From: Pontibacter lucknowensis
GTDB lineage: Bacteria; Bacteroidota; Bacteroidia; Cytophagales; Hymenobacteraceae
Reading direction: 5' to 3'
NCBI RefSeq assembly: GCF_900156415.1
Contig: NZ_FTNM01000002.1
Location: 496,001 to 560,000 of the forward strand
DNA: 64,000 nt
The notes under the pieces were generated by a model. That model saw only the letters and a list, made by a program, of their open reading frames with translations. It had not been told where the DNA came from and did not search any database. Positions 53,217 through 63,434 of this stretch are shown piece by piece (position 1 is the stretch's first letter; every line of letters starts with the position of its first letter). The position numbers were made by a program, and so were the translations under genes.

Positions 53217-53498
53217 ATGCAGCCAGACCAGCACGCAAATCACTACTATGTTTACATCATAGGCGACCAATCGCAGCCTCAGTTAAACATTGGCGTTTCT
53301 GAAAATCTTCTACAGCAAATTTCGCTTCATGGTGCATACAATAGCCCGCCTAAACTGGTGTACTACGAGCATTATGACCGGGAAGAAATAGCGCGGGTGC
53401 GTGAGCGCCACATCAAATCCTCCAGCCCCGATGAGCACCTTCGACTGGTTGAATCCATGAACCCGAATTGGCTGGACCTGGCAGATACCTTGAGCTGA
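53217..53498 (+). CDS. Degenerate GIY-YIG-like protein
   Basis: This 93-aa protein keeps the GIY-YIG outline: HYYVYIIGDQSQPQLNIGVSENL and KLVYYEHYDREEIARVRERHIKS. The first motif is VYI, the second NIG in place of YIG, and the Arg normally following (as in LERR) is missing, so nuclease activity is doubtful. Confidence 0.65.
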   Translation: MQPDQHANHYYVYIIGDQSQPQLNIGVSENLLQQISLHGAYNSPPKLVYYEHYDREEIARVRERHIKSSSPDEHLRLVESMNPNWLDLADTLS

Positions 53499-53559
53499 TT
53501 TTTGCACCTCTTTTCAAATTACGCTATACACTATGTTTGCCTTCGGCGTCTGTTCCTTG

Positions 53560-53573
53560 TACCTTGTAAGGTA
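53560..53573. promoter_or_regulatory. Candidate metal-responsive operator before CDF gene
   Basis: TACCTT-GT-AAGGTA is an inverted repeat of 6-nt arms about 43 bp before the cation efflux gene. ACCTT..AAGGT dyads occur in MerR-type promoters, but no regulator gene is near and the left arm also contains common local sequence. Weak evidence. Confidence 0.3.
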
Positions 53574-53615
53574 TAGGGTGGTACGACTTGTACCTACCGA
53601 AAACAAGCTAACACA

Positions 53616-54653
53616 ATGATAAAACTGCTGCAGCAGCAAAACGAGAACATACGCATGCAACTGCTCGTGCTGGTTGTAGGTGTGCTGCTGCTGCTTGCCA
53701 AATTCCTGGCTTTTTATCTTACCAACTCCAACTCCATACTGACCGATGCCCTGGAGTCTATTATCAATGTGGTGGCGGGCGGCTTCTCATTGTACAGTCT
53801 CGTGCTTTCAGCCCGGCCTCGAGACCTGAACCATCCCTATGGACATGGCAAAATAGAGTTTGTGGCCGCTACCCTGGAGGGTTCTCTCATCCTGGTGGCA
53901 GGTGGTGCTATCATTCTGAAATCGGTGTATAACCTTTTCGAGCCTCAGGTCATCTCCCGACTCGATGCAGGTATATACCTGATTGCTTTTTCTGGCATTG
54001 TCAATTACATAGTGGGCTACCTGACAGAGCGGCATGGGAACAAGGCCAAATCCATGGTGCTGGTTGCCGGAGGCAAACACCTCAAAACAGACGCCTACTC
54101 AACTGCCGGCATTCTGATAGGGCTTTTGCTCCTGTACCTGACCGGCCAGGTATGGCTTGACAGTGCGGTGGCTATTCTGTTCGGAGCCTTTATCTGCTAT
54201 ACTGGTTACCGCATTTTGCGTGTGTCTCTGGCAGGTATAATGGATGAGGCGGACTACGAGCTGCTAATGCGCATTGTACAGGTGCTGAATGAGAACCGGC
54301 GTGAGAACTGGATCGATATTCATAATCTGCGCGTCATCAAGTATGGTAACACACTGCATATAGACTGCCACCTGACCGTGCCATGGTACCTGACGGTGTT
54401 GGAAGCCCACGAAGAAGTAGAGGCTGTCGGCATGTTGGTACGTGAGCATATTGATCCTGATATTGAGCTTTTCATTCACACAGATCCCTGCGTAGAAGTG
54501 TCCTGCCCGGTTTGTACGAAGTCAGATTGTAATGTAAGGCGTGCTCCCTTCAGGAAGCGAGTAGAATGGGATCTGGACAAAGTGATAGCCGATAAAAAGC
54601 ATGGTATTCATAACCCGGACAGCAGTGAAAGGTCGGAGGGGAGAGGTACTTAA
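53616..54653 (+). CDS. Cation diffusion facilitator (CDF) transporter
   Basis: This 345-aa membrane protein has about six TM helices, the CDF motif SNSILTDALESIINVVAGG (Asp/Glu metal site), DLNHPYGHGKIEF and a cytosolic C-terminal domain (about 220-330) ending in a Cys-rich tail (VEVSCPVCTKSDCNVR) that may bind metal. Exports divalent cations such as Zn or Fe/Mn by H+ antiport. Substrate not determined. Confidence 0.92.
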   Translation: MIKLLQQQNENIRMQLLVLVVGVLLLLAKFLAFYLTNSNSILTDALESIINVVAGGFSLYSLVLSARPRDLNHPYGHGKIEFVAATLEGSLILVAGGAIILKSVYNLFEPQVISRLDAGIYLIAFSGIVNYIVGYLTERHGNKAKSMVLVAGGKHLKTDAYSTAGILIGLLLLYLTGQVWLDSAVAILFGAFICYTGYRILRVSLAGIMDEADYELLMRIVQVLNENRRENWIDIHNLRVIKYGNTLHIDCHLTVPWYLTVLEAHEEVEAVGMLVREHIDPDIELFIHTDPCVEVSCPVCTKSDCNVRRAPFRKRVEWDLDKVIADKKHGIHNPDSSERSEGRGT

Positions 54654-54717
54654 AATTTCAACAAAAACTTATACCAACCGGTTAAATTAGCGTAGCCAAT
54701 AGTAAGGCTTGTGGCGT

Positions 54718-55398
54718 ATGGAACGAAAATATACTTACCTGTTTTTTCCCTTATTACTGCTGCTCTGGGCTTGTACGGAGTCTGGGGGAGAGCAGCGGAC
54801 TATTTTGCAACAGAGTGCGTACAGTTACGGCGACAGTGCAGATACACTCGGACTTAGCAAAGCGACGTTCGCCGGAGGTTGCTTCTGGTGCACGGAGGCT
54901 TATTTTGAACGTCTTAAAGGCGTGGACCGTGTGGAGTCCGGCTATACGGGCGGGAGTGAAGAGCGCCCAACATATGAACAGGTTAGCAGCGGTAAAACAA
55001 GTCATGCAGAATCAGTGCAGATCTGGTACAGGCCAAATGTAATCACTTACCGGGAACTGCTCGAAGTGTTTTTTGCCACACACGATCCCACCACACTAAA
55101 CCGCCAGGGGCCCGATGTAGGCAAGCAGTACCGATCGGCCATCTATTACCACGACGAAGAGCAAAGGAGACAGGCCCGTAACTATATGCGCGCCTTAGAA
55201 GATGCCGGTACTTTTCGTAACCGGATTGTCACAGAGCTCAAGCCAGCCAGTAAATTCTGGATTGCCGAAGATTATCACCAGGATTACTACCGCAATAACC
55301 CGGATGATCCTTATGTAATATCCATCACGCATCCCAAGGTTTTAAAATTCGAAGATGCCTTTCGCAGTAAGCTTAAGCCCAGTTACACCAGACAATAG
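54718..55398 (+). CDS. msrA: Lipoprotein peptide-methionine (S)-S-oxide reductase MsrA
   Basis: This 226-aa protein starts at ATG 54718, with lipobox LLWACT (Cys19). The MsrA domain (about 49-215) has the catalytic GGCFWCTE (Cys55), SGYTGGSEERPTYEQV and IYYHDEEQ. An anchor to the membrane means it repairs oxidised methionine outside the cytoplasm. The cytosolic MsrA is probably encoded elsewhere. Confidence 0.92.
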   Translation: MERKYTYLFFPLLLLLWACTESGGEQRTILQQSAYSYGDSADTLGLSKATFAGGCFWCTEAYFERLKGVDRVESGYTGGSEERPTYEQVSSGKTSHAESVQIWYRPNVITYRELLEVFFATHDPTTLNRQGPDVGKQYRSAIYYHDEEQRRQARNYMRALEDAGTFRNRIVTELKPASKFWIAEDYHQDYYRNNPDDPYVISITHPKVLKFEDAFRSKLKPSYTRQ

Positions 55399-55494
55399 CT
55401 GAAGGGCCATACAAGCTTTTGATTACAGTAAGAACATCTATAAGCGTTCATATCCGTATTAGGACAAAATCTTGTCACTAAAACACTATAAACT

Positions 55495-55929
55495 ATGGAT
55501 TTTATACTCAACTTACTGGTAAGTGCTGGTGTCATTGTGTTATTGGCCTATATAATGCCACAAGTGCATGTTAAGAGTTTTCTGACAGCGCTCTGGGTGG
55601 CTTTTCTGATCGGCTTGTTCAATGCAACCATTGGCTGGCTGCTGCGCGGCGTACTTAACCTGGTTTCATTTTTCCTGCTGGAAGCCATTATCGGGCTGAT
55701 TGTGACCGCCCTTATGATTAAACTGGTTGATAAACTGGTAGGTAACTTTAAGGTTGACGGCTGGTGGCCAGCTTTTGTGATAGCCATTGCCACAGCTATT
55801 GCCTTAGCGCTCCTAGGTTGGGCCCGTGGTGGAGACGATGATTACGCCTTGCTTGAGACCAAACCTAAAATCGAGCAGCTATATGCTAAGCAAGCCGGTG
55901 AATCCAATTGCTATACTATTTATCTGTAA
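55495..55929 (+). CDS. YvlD-like (phage holin 4 superfamily) membrane protein
   Basis: This 144-aa protein has four predicted TM helices: NLLVSAGVIVLLAYIMP, LWVAFLIGLFNATIGWLL, LLEAIIGLIVTALMIKLVD and WWPAFVIAIATAIALALLG, the YvlD/DUF-type layout, and ends in a polar tail of 35 residues. Likely a stress or envelope membrane protein; not evidence for a prophage. Confidence 0.82.
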   Translation: MDFILNLLVSAGVIVLLAYIMPQVHVKSFLTALWVAFLIGLFNATIGWLLRGVLNLVSFFLLEAIIGLIVTALMIKLVDKLVGNFKVDGWWPAFVIAIATAIALALLGWARGGDDDYALLETKPKIEQLYAKQAGESNCYTIYL

Positions 55930-55952
55930 TAGGGAAATCATAAAACAATAAT

Positions 55953-56005
55953 TAACATAGTAAGAGGCGGTATCAGACTATATGATGCCGCCTCTTACTG
56001 TGTTA
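55953..56005. terminator. Long bidirectional terminator
   Basis: A 23-bp stem (55953-55975 with 55983-56005, two G-U pairs) lies between convergent genes ending at 55929 and 56037. There is no strong T run, but its position between two gene ends and its length support termination. Confidence 0.6.
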
Positions 56006-56036
56006 GCTGTACAAGGTATGGCAGGAGATGCCTTCT

Positions 56037-56399
56037 CTACATCGTTTGCAACCGCTCCATTTCTTCATCAGTAAAAATTCTGGACCTGATATGGAAGCGC
56101 AGTCCCAGCGGTATTTCTAAGGAGAAACTGGACCCTCTGCCTGGCACAATGTCGAGGGTTAGCTGCGTATGCTTCCAGTATTCAAACTGGTCACGGTTCA
56201 TGTAAAAATTGCAGCCGTGTACCTGCCCAAGCAGCACATCACTGTCTCCAATCTTAAACTCACCTTCTTCAAAGCACATGGGCTGTGACCCATCACAACA
56301 GCCGCCGCTCTGGTGAAACATGAGCGGACCGTGCTTCGCTCTCAGTTCGTCAATTACTTTTTTAGCTGCTTCGGTAATTTTTACGCGTTCTAAGTCCAT
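56037..56399 (-). CDS. DUF779 family protein
   Basis: This 120-aa protein has the Cys/His-rich DUF779 motif FHQSGGCCDGSQPMCFEEGEF and the strand GCNFYMNRDQFEYWKHTQLT. DUF779 genes usually sit beside aldehyde dehydrogenases, as here (63-nt gap). Role unknown; a cofactor or regulatory function is inferred from synteny. Confidence 0.92.
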   Translation of the reverse strand: MDLERVKITEAAKKVIDELRAKHGPLMFHQSGGCCDGSQPMCFEEGEFKIGDSDVLLGQVHGCNFYMNRDQFEYWKHTQLTLDIVPGRGSSFSLEIPLGLRFHIRSRIFTDEEMERLQTM

Positions 56400-56461
56400 A
56401 CTTTCATATAAAAAGGAATCCCTGCTTATTTAACGAGCAGGGATTCCGGTTTTACTATCTC

Positions 56462-57994
56462 TTAAAAGAAACCGAGCTTATTCTTATCATAGGATATAAG
56501 CATGTTTTTGGTCTGGCGGTAATGATTGAGCATCATTTTATGCGTTTCGCGTCCAAAGCCTGACTTTTTATACCCGCCGAAAGGAGCATGTGCCGGGTAA
56601 GCATGGTAGCAGTTTACCCAAACTCGTCCAGCCTGTATAGCACGTGGTATCTGGTAGATCTCATGGGCATCGCGTGTCCAGAGACCTGCACCCAAGCCGT
56701 AAAGCGTATCGTTCGCGATGGAAACAGCTTCTTCTGCATCTTTAAAAGTAGTAACTGAAACAACAGGGCCAAAGATTTCCTCCTGGAACACCCGCATCTT
56801 GTTGTTCCCCTTAAAGATCGTAGGCTCAATGTAGTAGCCATTCTCAAGACCATTGTTTAGTTTGGCTATACCTCCGCCACATAGAACTTCTGTACCTTCC
56901 TGCTTTCCGATGTCCATGTAAGATAAAATCTTTTCAAACTGATCGTTAGAGGCCTGTGCGCCCATGGTGGTATCTTCAGCAAGCGGATGGCCCACCTTAA
57001 TGGATTTTGTTCTGGCCACGACACGCTCCATAAAGCGGTCGTAAATGCTTTCGTGAACTATCAGGCGCGATGGACAGGTACAGATCTCGCCTTGGTTCAA
57101 GGCAAACATAACAGCCCCCTCCACACACTTATCAAAGAACTCGTCATCTGCATCAGCTATGCTAGGCATGAAAATGTTCGGCGATTTGCCTCCCAGTTCC
57201 ATAGTAACAGGTATAAGGTTTTCGGATGCGTACTGCATAATAAGGCGGCCAGTGGTTGTTTCACCGGTAAAGGCAACTTTGGCAACGCGAGGGGAGGTGG
57301 CGAGTGGTTTTCCTGCCTCTGGTCCGAAACCAGTAACGATGTTGAGCACCCCTGGAGGTAGCAGATCATGGATCAGCTCCATCAGTACCATAATGCTGGT
57401 CGGAGTCTGTTCAGCTGGTTTGAGTACTACCGTACAGCCTGCGGCCAGGGCCGGGGCTATTTTCCAGGTAGCCATTAGCAGCGGAAAGTTCCAGGGTATA
57501 ATCTGGCCTACTACGCCGAGTGGCTCCTGTAGGTTGATGCTGATCGTGGTTTCATCGAGCTCAGACATGGTGCTTTCGTCTGCTCGAATCACACCAGCAA
57601 AGTAACGGAAGTGGTCGATGGCTAGCGGAAGGTCAGCAGCGCGCGTCTCACGGATAGCTTTGCCATTATCTATTGTTTCAACCCGGGCCAGCATTTCCAG
57701 GTTTTTCTCCATGCGGTCGGCAATGGCGAGCAGAATATTGCTGCGTTTCGTGGCAGAGGTTTTTGACCAGGATGGAAAAGCATGGTGCGCAGCATCCAAT
57801 GCCTGATCAATGTCCTCCTTAGTGCCTCGTGCAGCCTTTGTAAATGGTTTGCCGTCAATGGGAGAGAGGTTGTCAAAGTATTCCCCATTCACCGGTGCTA
57901 CCCATTCACCACCTATGAAGTGTTCATACTTTTCTTTGAACTGAGGGCGTTCCAGCACATTTTGTGCTTCAGCTGTCATATCTAAAGTTGCCAT
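56462..57994 (-). CDS. NAD(P)-dependent aldehyde dehydrogenase (ExaC/AldB type)
   Basis: This 510-aa enzyme of the ALDH superfamily has [22 protein letters not shown], the general-base Glu in [13 protein letters not shown] and the nucleophile Cys in GEICTCPSR. The full-length NAD-binding and catalytic domains are present. Close relatives (acetaldehyde/propionaldehyde dehydrogenases) pair with DUF779. Divergent from the AraC regulator at 58117. Confidence 0.94.
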   Translation of the reverse strand: MATLDMTAEAQNVLERPQFKEKYEHFIGGEWVAPVNGEYFDNLSPIDGKPFTKAARGTKEDIDQALDAAHHAFPSWSKTSATKRSNILLAIADRMEKNLEMLARVETIDNGKAIRETRAADLPLAIDHFRYFAGVIRADESTMSELDETTISINLQEPLGVVGQIIPWNFPLLMATWKIAPALAAGCTVVLKPAEQTPTSIMVLMELIHDLLPPGVLNIVTGFGPEAGKPLATSPRVAKVAFTGETTTGRLIMQYASENLIPVTMELGGKSPNIFMPSIADADDEFFDKCVEGAVMFALNQGEICTCPSRLIVHESIYDRFMERVVARTKSIKVGHPLAEDTTMGAQASNDQFEKILSYMDIGKQEGTEVLCGGGIAKLNNGLENGYYIEPTIFKGNNKMRVFQEEIFGPVVSVTTFKDAEEAVSIANDTLYGLGAGLWTRDAHEIYQIPRAIQAGRVWVNCYHAYPAHAPFGGYKKSGFGRETHKMMLNHYRQTKNMLISYDKNKLGFF

Positions 57995-58116
57995 AAAATA
58001 AAGGTTTTGGTTACAAGGCTAATCTCCTGACTTATATCTTTTTAAACTAAACTTATTGTCTCAAAAAATGTATCTTTAATATCAGAATAATTCAGATTAA
58101 TCTCCGTTAGAGCTAT

Positions 58117-59042
58117 ATGTCCATGAAATACCAACTTCAACAGTTGCCTACGCTCAAAGAACAGTCGCTTATGACGCTGGTGGAGAATCGTTCAGCTTAC
58201 ACGCTTGAAAACTGCGAGCGAACGTATTTGAAACACATCAGGCTGCGGAGAAAGTAAGCCTGGTTTTTAATGATTTGGTGCTAACCAGTATGTTGCGGGG
58301 CAAAAAGGTGATGCACTTGTTCGGTAAGCAGGGATTTGACTATCTGCCGGGCGAGTCAGTTATTGTTCCGCCCAATGAGTTGATGAAGATTGATTTTCCA
58401 GAGGCTGAGCGCGATAATCCCACACAGTGCATTGCACTCGCCATATCACAAGAGCAGATTCAGACAACTGTCGCAATGCTGAATGTGCGATTTCCAAAGG
58501 TAGAACGGAATGACTGCTGGCACATTGATCAGGAAATGTTTCACTTGGTGAACAATCAGGAATTGGCCGATATCATTAACCGCTTGATCCGGATCAGCAT
58601 CCATGAAAAGAACAGAGAAAAGGATGTATTAGCTGGCTTAGCACTGCGCGAGCTGCTTGTACGACTGATGCAGACACAGGCCAGGCAGCTTTTTGAAGCA
58701 AATTATGTAAGTCTGGCGACCAACTACAGATTTGCGCACATCATTAAATACATCAAAGTCAGTATTCGGGAGAAGATCGATGTAGACAAGCTAAGTGACA
58801 AAGCCTGTATGAGCCGAGCCAGTTTCTTCAGGAAATTCAAAGAGGAGTTTGGCTATACACCAGCCGATTATATTTTAAAGGAGCGTATCAGGCTTGCGAA
58901 AGACTATCTGCGTAATCCGCTCAACTCTGTGACACAATCATGCTACATGGCGGGATTTCAGAATCTGAATTATTTTATTCGTGCTTTTAAAAAAGAAGTC
59001 GGTATAACACCGAAATCGTTTCAGCAGCAGAAAAGTCACTAA
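58117..59042 (+). pseudogene. AraC-family regulator with a 1-nt frameshift
   Basis: Reading from ATG 58117 (or 58123) gives MSMKYQLQQLPTLKEQSLM and breaks at TAA 58255. The +2 frame continues ANVFETHQAAEKVSLVFND through the AraC N-domain and two HTH motifs (DKLSDKACMSRASFFRKF, VTQSCYMAGFQNLNYFIRAF) to 59042. Joining needs one extra base near 58219. The intact protein would be about 308 aa. It would be the regulator of the adjacent aldehyde dehydrogenase. Either decayed or sequencing error. Confidence 0.7.
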
Positions 59043-59060
59043 CCAGGATCAGAATTTCCG

Positions 59061-59151
59061 TACTTAACATAAAGTATATTATCAGTGACACTTATTATAG
59101 AGTATTATCACTCGTATATAATCAGTCTTATAATTTATATTATGTTAAGTA
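59061..59151. repeat. AT-rich palindromic element
   Basis: TACTTAACATAA (59061-59072) and TTATGTTAAGTA (59140-59151) are perfect 12-bp arms enclosing an AT-rich core containing three similar TTATCA/ATCAGT-type units. It lies between convergent genes (AraC and TPR), followed by a separate hairpin. Unknown function. Confidence 0.5.
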
Positions 59152-59167
59152 ATGTAAGTGGTAATAA

Positions 59168-59196
59168 GAAAGGGAGCCTGTAACAAGCTCCCTTTC
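59168..59196. terminator. Bidirectional terminator between AraC and TPR genes
   Basis: Stem GAAAGGGAGC/GCTCCCTTTC (59168-59177 with 59187-59196) closes a 9-nt loop, with T-rich sequence on the + strand. Serves as terminator for both convergent genes. Confidence 0.75.
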
Positions 59197-59220
59197 CTTC
59201 TTTTATCTTAGCGAGTAAGA

Positions 59221-60354
59221 TTAGTTTTTTAGTTTCTTACCAATTCTTTCTGCATCAGCAGTACGCTTCAAACGTGTATATACACGCTGCAGGTTGGCAA
59301 GTGTTGCCTGATCTTCCGGCTGAATTTCTAGGGCTTTTTCAAAGTATGGCAATGAAGCTTCGTAGTGCTTTACAGCCTGCTTCTCCAATGCCGGACCTTG
59401 CTTCTTGTAAGTCGCATAGTCCATTTTGGCAGCTTTGTTGTTGAACTCACTACCCTTGTTGTACTCCAGTACACCCAGGTTAAAGAAACCATCGAAGTTA
59501 TTTGGATCTACTTCTACTGCTTTCTTATAGTTTTTGTAAGCAGCGTCGATGTTTCCTTTGCGCTCTTCCAGGTTACCACGAACCGCATAAAGGCTTGCAT
59601 TCTTCGGGTCAGCTTCGATTGCTTTGTCCAGTTTAGCCATTGCCTCGTCAGCACGGTCGTTTTTCAGGTAGTAACGCAGTTCCTCCTGCATCAGGTATAC
59701 ACTGTTAGGGTGCTTTTCCAGGCCAGCGGCGATCGAAGCCATTACTTCTTCGTCGCTCGCTTCGATAGCCTGCTGCAACTGAATTTTGTTTTTGTAAACA
59801 TCTTCAGTTGTATGGCCAATACCGATCAGTTTATCATAATATTTAACTGCTGAGGCATAGTCCTGCTTAGCAGTTGAGGCATAAGCAGCATAAAGCACAG
59901 CTGTTGTATCAGTCGGATTTAACTTGGAAGCCATATCATACTTAGCAATGGCATTGTCCCAGTCCTGGTTGTTGTGGAATTCAACGGCCTGGTTCAGAAC
60001 CTGACCATAAAGGATCTCCATACGCTCTGGTACCATTTTGCCAAACTGACCGTTTTCACCGTCAATCTCAAGCGTCTTGTTGAACGAAGCTAGCGCAACT
60101 TCAGGAGTTTTCTCAGTAGCCAGTTTGCCGTAGATTGGGTGACCGATCAGGTCCTGGTTGATCACGCCATGATAGAACCAGGTTTTGGCTTTGTCTTGCG
60201 TCTTTTTGTGCTCTGTGGCTTTATTGATGTCTTCTAGCGCTTTGTCAAGCGTACCGTTCTTGTGATTAAGCACGGCGCTATTCACGGCTGAGTTCTGAGC
60301 GACAGCAACCTGAACGCTTACGGCTGCCATGGCTGTCATCAGTATTTTTTTCAT
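59221..60354 (-). CDS. Exported tetratricopeptide-repeat protein
   Basis: This 377-aa protein has a signal peptide (ILMTAMAAVSVQVAVAQ) and about seven TPR units (for example WDNAIAKYDMASKLNPTDTT, IDAAYKNYKKAVEVDPNNFD). A periplasmic scaffold for protein binding is the likely role. Monocistronic before gyrA, with its own terminator. Confidence 0.88.
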   Translation of the reverse strand: MKKILMTAMAAVSVQVAVAQNSAVNSAVLNHKNGTLDKALEDINKATEHKKTQDKAKTWFYHGVINQDLIGHPIYGKLATEKTPEVALASFNKTLEIDGENGQFGKMVPERMEILYGQVLNQAVEFHNNQDWDNAIAKYDMASKLNPTDTTAVLYAAYASTAKQDYASAVKYYDKLIGIGHTTEDVYKNKIQLQQAIEASDEEVMASIAAGLEKHPNSVYLMQEELRYYLKNDRADEAMAKLDKAIEADPKNASLYAVRGNLEERKGNIDAAYKNYKKAVEVDPNNFDGFFNLGVLEYNKGSEFNNKAAKMDYATYKKQGPALEKQAVKHYEASLPYFEKALEIQPEDQATLANLQRVYTRLKRTADAERIGKKLKN

Positions 60355-60424
60355 ACAATTCAGAGATTGGTTTTTGTTTGTTTGTTAAACGATTAATAAA
60401 TAAAATAAAATTCCATTTTACAGA

Positions 60425-62983
60425 TTAAACTTCATCCTCAGTTGTTTCCGGATCTATCTGAGTATCAGGTTGCAAAGAGTCTTCCGGCTTCAGTTCTGAG
60501 TTCTCCATCAAGGCTTCAGCTACTTCTTCTTCGTTCTCCATCTCCACTTTGGCTACAGATGAAATCTGATCGCCTTCTGTCAACTTGATGAGTCGTACAC
60601 CCTGTGTAGCGCGGCCAATTACACGTATATCAGCTACGCGAAGTCGGATTGTGATACCTGAACGGTTAATGATCATCAGGTCATCCGTATCTACTACGCC
60701 CTTAATGGCAACCAGATTACCGGTTTTATCCGTTACATTCAGGGTCTTCACCCCTTTTCCGCCGCGGTTCGTTATACGGTATTCTTCCAGTAATGAACGC
60801 TTGCCGAAGCCGTTTTCAGATACTACCAGCAGTTCTGTGTTCTCGTTTTCTACACAAACCATACCAACTACCTTGTCATCCGGTCCGGCTAGTGTTACGC
60901 CGCGCACACCGGCAGCGTTACGACCCATCGGACGGACCTGGTGCTCGTTGAAACGGATAGCACGGCCAGAACCCAGTGCAATGATGATCTCACTGTTGCC
61001 GGTAGTCAGCTGTACGTCCAGCAGACGGTCACCTTCATTGATCGTGATCGCATTGATACCATTGGTACGTGGTCTGGAGTATGCCTCCAGCACGGTCTTT
61101 TTGATCGTGCCTTGCTCGGTACAGAATACCAGGTTGTGGTTCAGAACGAAATCCTGGTTTTTCAGGTCACGCACATTGATCACCGCACGGATTTTATCAT
61201 CCTTTTCAATGTTGATCAGGTTTTGGATAGCGCGACCTTTGGTGGTCTTCCCTCCTTCCGGAATCTCATATACCTTCATCCAGAACACACGGCCGAACTC
61301 CGTGAAGAACAGCATGTGGTGGTGAGTGCTGGCAACAAACAGGTGTTCTGTAAAGTCGCTCTCTTTAGAGGCGGCCACGCCACGTGAACCAACACCACCA
61401 CGGCTTTGGCTACGGTACTCACTCAGTGAAGTGCGCTTGATGTAACCTTCGTGCGATATGGTGATCACCATGTTCTCTTCAGGGATCATGTCCTCGTAAG
61501 AAATATCGCCGGTAGAAGCCTCGATGCTGGTGCGACGTACGTCGCCGTAGCGCTCTTTTATTTCATTTAACTCGTCTTTGATGATTTGCATACGCAGGCC
61601 CTCGTCATTCAGAACAGAGTTCAGGTAGTCGATCAGTTTCATGATCTCGGCATACTCCGCCTGAATCTTGTCACGCTCCAGACCGGTCAGACGCTGCAGA
61701 CGCATGTCAAGGATTGCACGAGCCTGGATCTCAGACAAAGCAAAACGCTCCATCAAGCCGTTGCGGGCGATTTCCGGGTCACGTGATGAACGGATCAGGT
61801 TGATCACTTCGTCCAGGTTATCCAGCGCGATCAGCAAGCCTTCCAGAATGTGGGCACGCTTTCTGGCTTCGTCCAGTTCGTACTGCGTTCTGCGGATCAC
61901 TACCTCGTGCCTGTGGTCTACAAAGTGGTGGATCAGGTCCTTCAGGTTCAGCGTCATCGGGCGTCCTTTCACCAGGGCCACGTTGTTCACGCCAAACGAA
62001 GACTGCAGTTGCGTATACTTGTATAAGTTGTTGAGTACTACATTAGGTATGGCATCGCGCTTCAAGTCATACACGATGCGCAAACCGTCACGGTCAGACT
62101 CGTCGCGCAGGTCAGCTATACCTTCGATTTTCTTCTCATTTATCAGGGCAGCAGTCTTCTCGATAAGAGAAGCCTTGTTCACCATGTAAGGAATCTCCGT
62201 TACGATGATCTGCTCTTTACCCGTAGAAGTTGTTTCGAAATTAGCGCGTCCACGCATCAGTACACGGCCACGACCAGTTTCGAAAGCGGCCTTCACGCCA
62301 TCATAACCATAAATGATACCGCCAGTCGGGAAGTCAGGCGCTGTGATGTAGTGCATCAGTTCAGCTATCGTGATCTCCCTGTTGTCGATATAAGCGATCG
62401 TACCGTTGATGACTTCGGTCAGGTTGTGTGGCGCCATGTTCGTTGCCATACCTACCGCGATACCGGACGTCCCGTTTACGAGCAGGTTCGGGAACTTGGC
62501 TGGCATGACAGACGGCTCCTTCAGGGAGTCGTCAAAGTTCGGCACGAAGTCGACCGTGTTTTTGTCGAGGTCGGCCAGTAACTCGTCGGCTATACGCTTG
62601 AGGCGGGCCTCTGTGTAACGCATCGCAGCTGGTGAGTCACCGTCAATGGAGCCGTAGTTACCCTGACCGTCAACCAGCGGGTAACGAAGCGACCACTCCT
62701 GTGCCATACGCACCATGGTCTCGTATACCGAGGAGTCACCGTGCGGATGGTACTTACCCAGCACCTCTCCTACGATACGCGCTGACTTCTTGTAGGACTT
62801 GTTATAGGATACCCCCAGTTCGGACATGCCGTACAGCACACGGCGGTGTACTGGCTTCAGGCCGTCTCTCACATCGGGTAAGGCTCTGGAAATGATAACA
62901 GACATTGAGTAGTCGATGTATGCACCGCGCATCTCGTCTTCAATGTTGATCGGTATTATTCGTTCGCCTTCGTTCATGTTCAA
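60425..62983 (-). CDS. gyrA: DNA gyrase subunit A
   Basis: This 852-aa topoisomerase II subunit has the quinolone region [17 protein letters not shown] (Ser84, Glu88, the E. coli Ser83/Asp87 equivalents) and catalytic Tyr123 in AAMRYTEAR. The C-terminal pinwheel holds a GyrA-box-like SQSRGGVG. The acidic tail ([19 protein letters not shown]) is normal for the phylum. The wild-type serine suggests quinolone sensitivity at this site. Confidence 0.96.
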   Translation of the reverse strand: MNMNEGERIIPINIEDEMRGAYIDYSMSVIISRALPDVRDGLKPVHRRVLYGMSELGVSYNKSYKKSARIVGEVLGKYHPHGDSSVYETMVRMAQEWSLRYPLVDGQGNYGSIDGDSPAAMRYTEARLKRIADELLADLDKNTVDFVPNFDDSLKEPSVMPAKFPNLLVNGTSGIAVGMATNMAPHNLTEVINGTIAYIDNREITIAELMHYITAPDFPTGGIIYGYDGVKAAFETGRGRVLMRGRANFETTSTGKEQIIVTEIPYMVNKASLIEKTAALINEKKIEGIADLRDESDRDGLRIVYDLKRDAIPNVVLNNLYKYTQLQSSFGVNNVALVKGRPMTLNLKDLIHHFVDHRHEVVIRRTQYELDEARKRAHILEGLLIALDNLDEVINLIRSSRDPEIARNGLMERFALSEIQARAILDMRLQRLTGLERDKIQAEYAEIMKLIDYLNSVLNDEGLRMQIIKDELNEIKERYGDVRRTSIEASTGDISYEDMIPEENMVITISHEGYIKRTSLSEYRSQSRGGVGSRGVAASKESDFTEHLFVASTHHHMLFFTEFGRVFWMKVYEIPEGGKTTKGRAIQNLINIEKDDKIRAVINVRDLKNQDFVLNHNLVFCTEQGTIKKTVLEAYSRPRTNGINAITINEGDRLLDVQLTTGNSEIIIALGSGRAIRFNEHQVRPMGRNAAGVRGVTLAGPDDKVVGMVCVENENTELLVVSENGFGKRSLLEEYRITNRGGKGVKTLNVTDKTGNLVAIKGVVDTDDLMIINRSGITIRLRVADIRVIGRATQGVRLIKLTEGDQISSVAKVEMENEEEVAEALMENSELKPEDSLQPDTQIDPETTEDEV

Positions 62984-63044
62984 AGTCTAAATAATAGTTT
63001 TGTGTTGGTTGATATACTTTTCAGGCGAAAGCCTGTAACGTTCA

Positions 63045-63287
63045 TTAGTTTTTGCGCTGGCTCTTATCGTTTGTGCGCTTGTGCACCTCCCCTGTTTGCT
63101 TCGGCAGCTTTTCGCCTATTTTAGGGTTTTGTTTTTTGTAAATGGGCTGGCCGCGAAATTCCTGCTCCCCATGTGCATGTACCATGCGTACCTGACAGGC
63201 ACTGATAGGACAAAGCGGTTTACAGGAGGATACAGATAGAAGCAGCAGAGCAGCGCTAAGGGGTAAAAGCAGTCGGAATTTTGCCAT
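63045..63287 (-). CDS. Small Cys-containing lipoprotein
   Basis: This 80-aa protein has lipobox LLSVSSC (Cys22) followed by CKPLCPISACQVRMVHAHGE and a basic tail rich in Lys. I recall similar short lipoproteins next to core genes in Hymenobacteraceae. Function unknown. Confidence 0.7.
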   Translation of the reverse strand: MAKFRLLLPLSAALLLLSVSSCKPLCPISACQVRMVHAHGEQEFRGQPIYKKQNPKIGEKLPKQTGEVHKRTNDKSQRKN

Positions 63288-63434
63288 GCATGTCGGGTTT
63301 TGAAGAGCACTTAAAATTGTTGTTGCGCTCTTGCAGCCTTATCATACAAAAGTAGTAAAATTTGGATTAATAAACCAGCGTTTCAAGGGATAGTTTAGCT
63401 GCCTGGAGCGTTGCTTTTATACCCTTTTTATACC

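Noticed and set aside
55495-55929. Phage holin family name as a prophage hint
   Set aside because: The YvlD/holin-4 superfamily occurs in chromosomes without phages, and no other phage gene is nearby.
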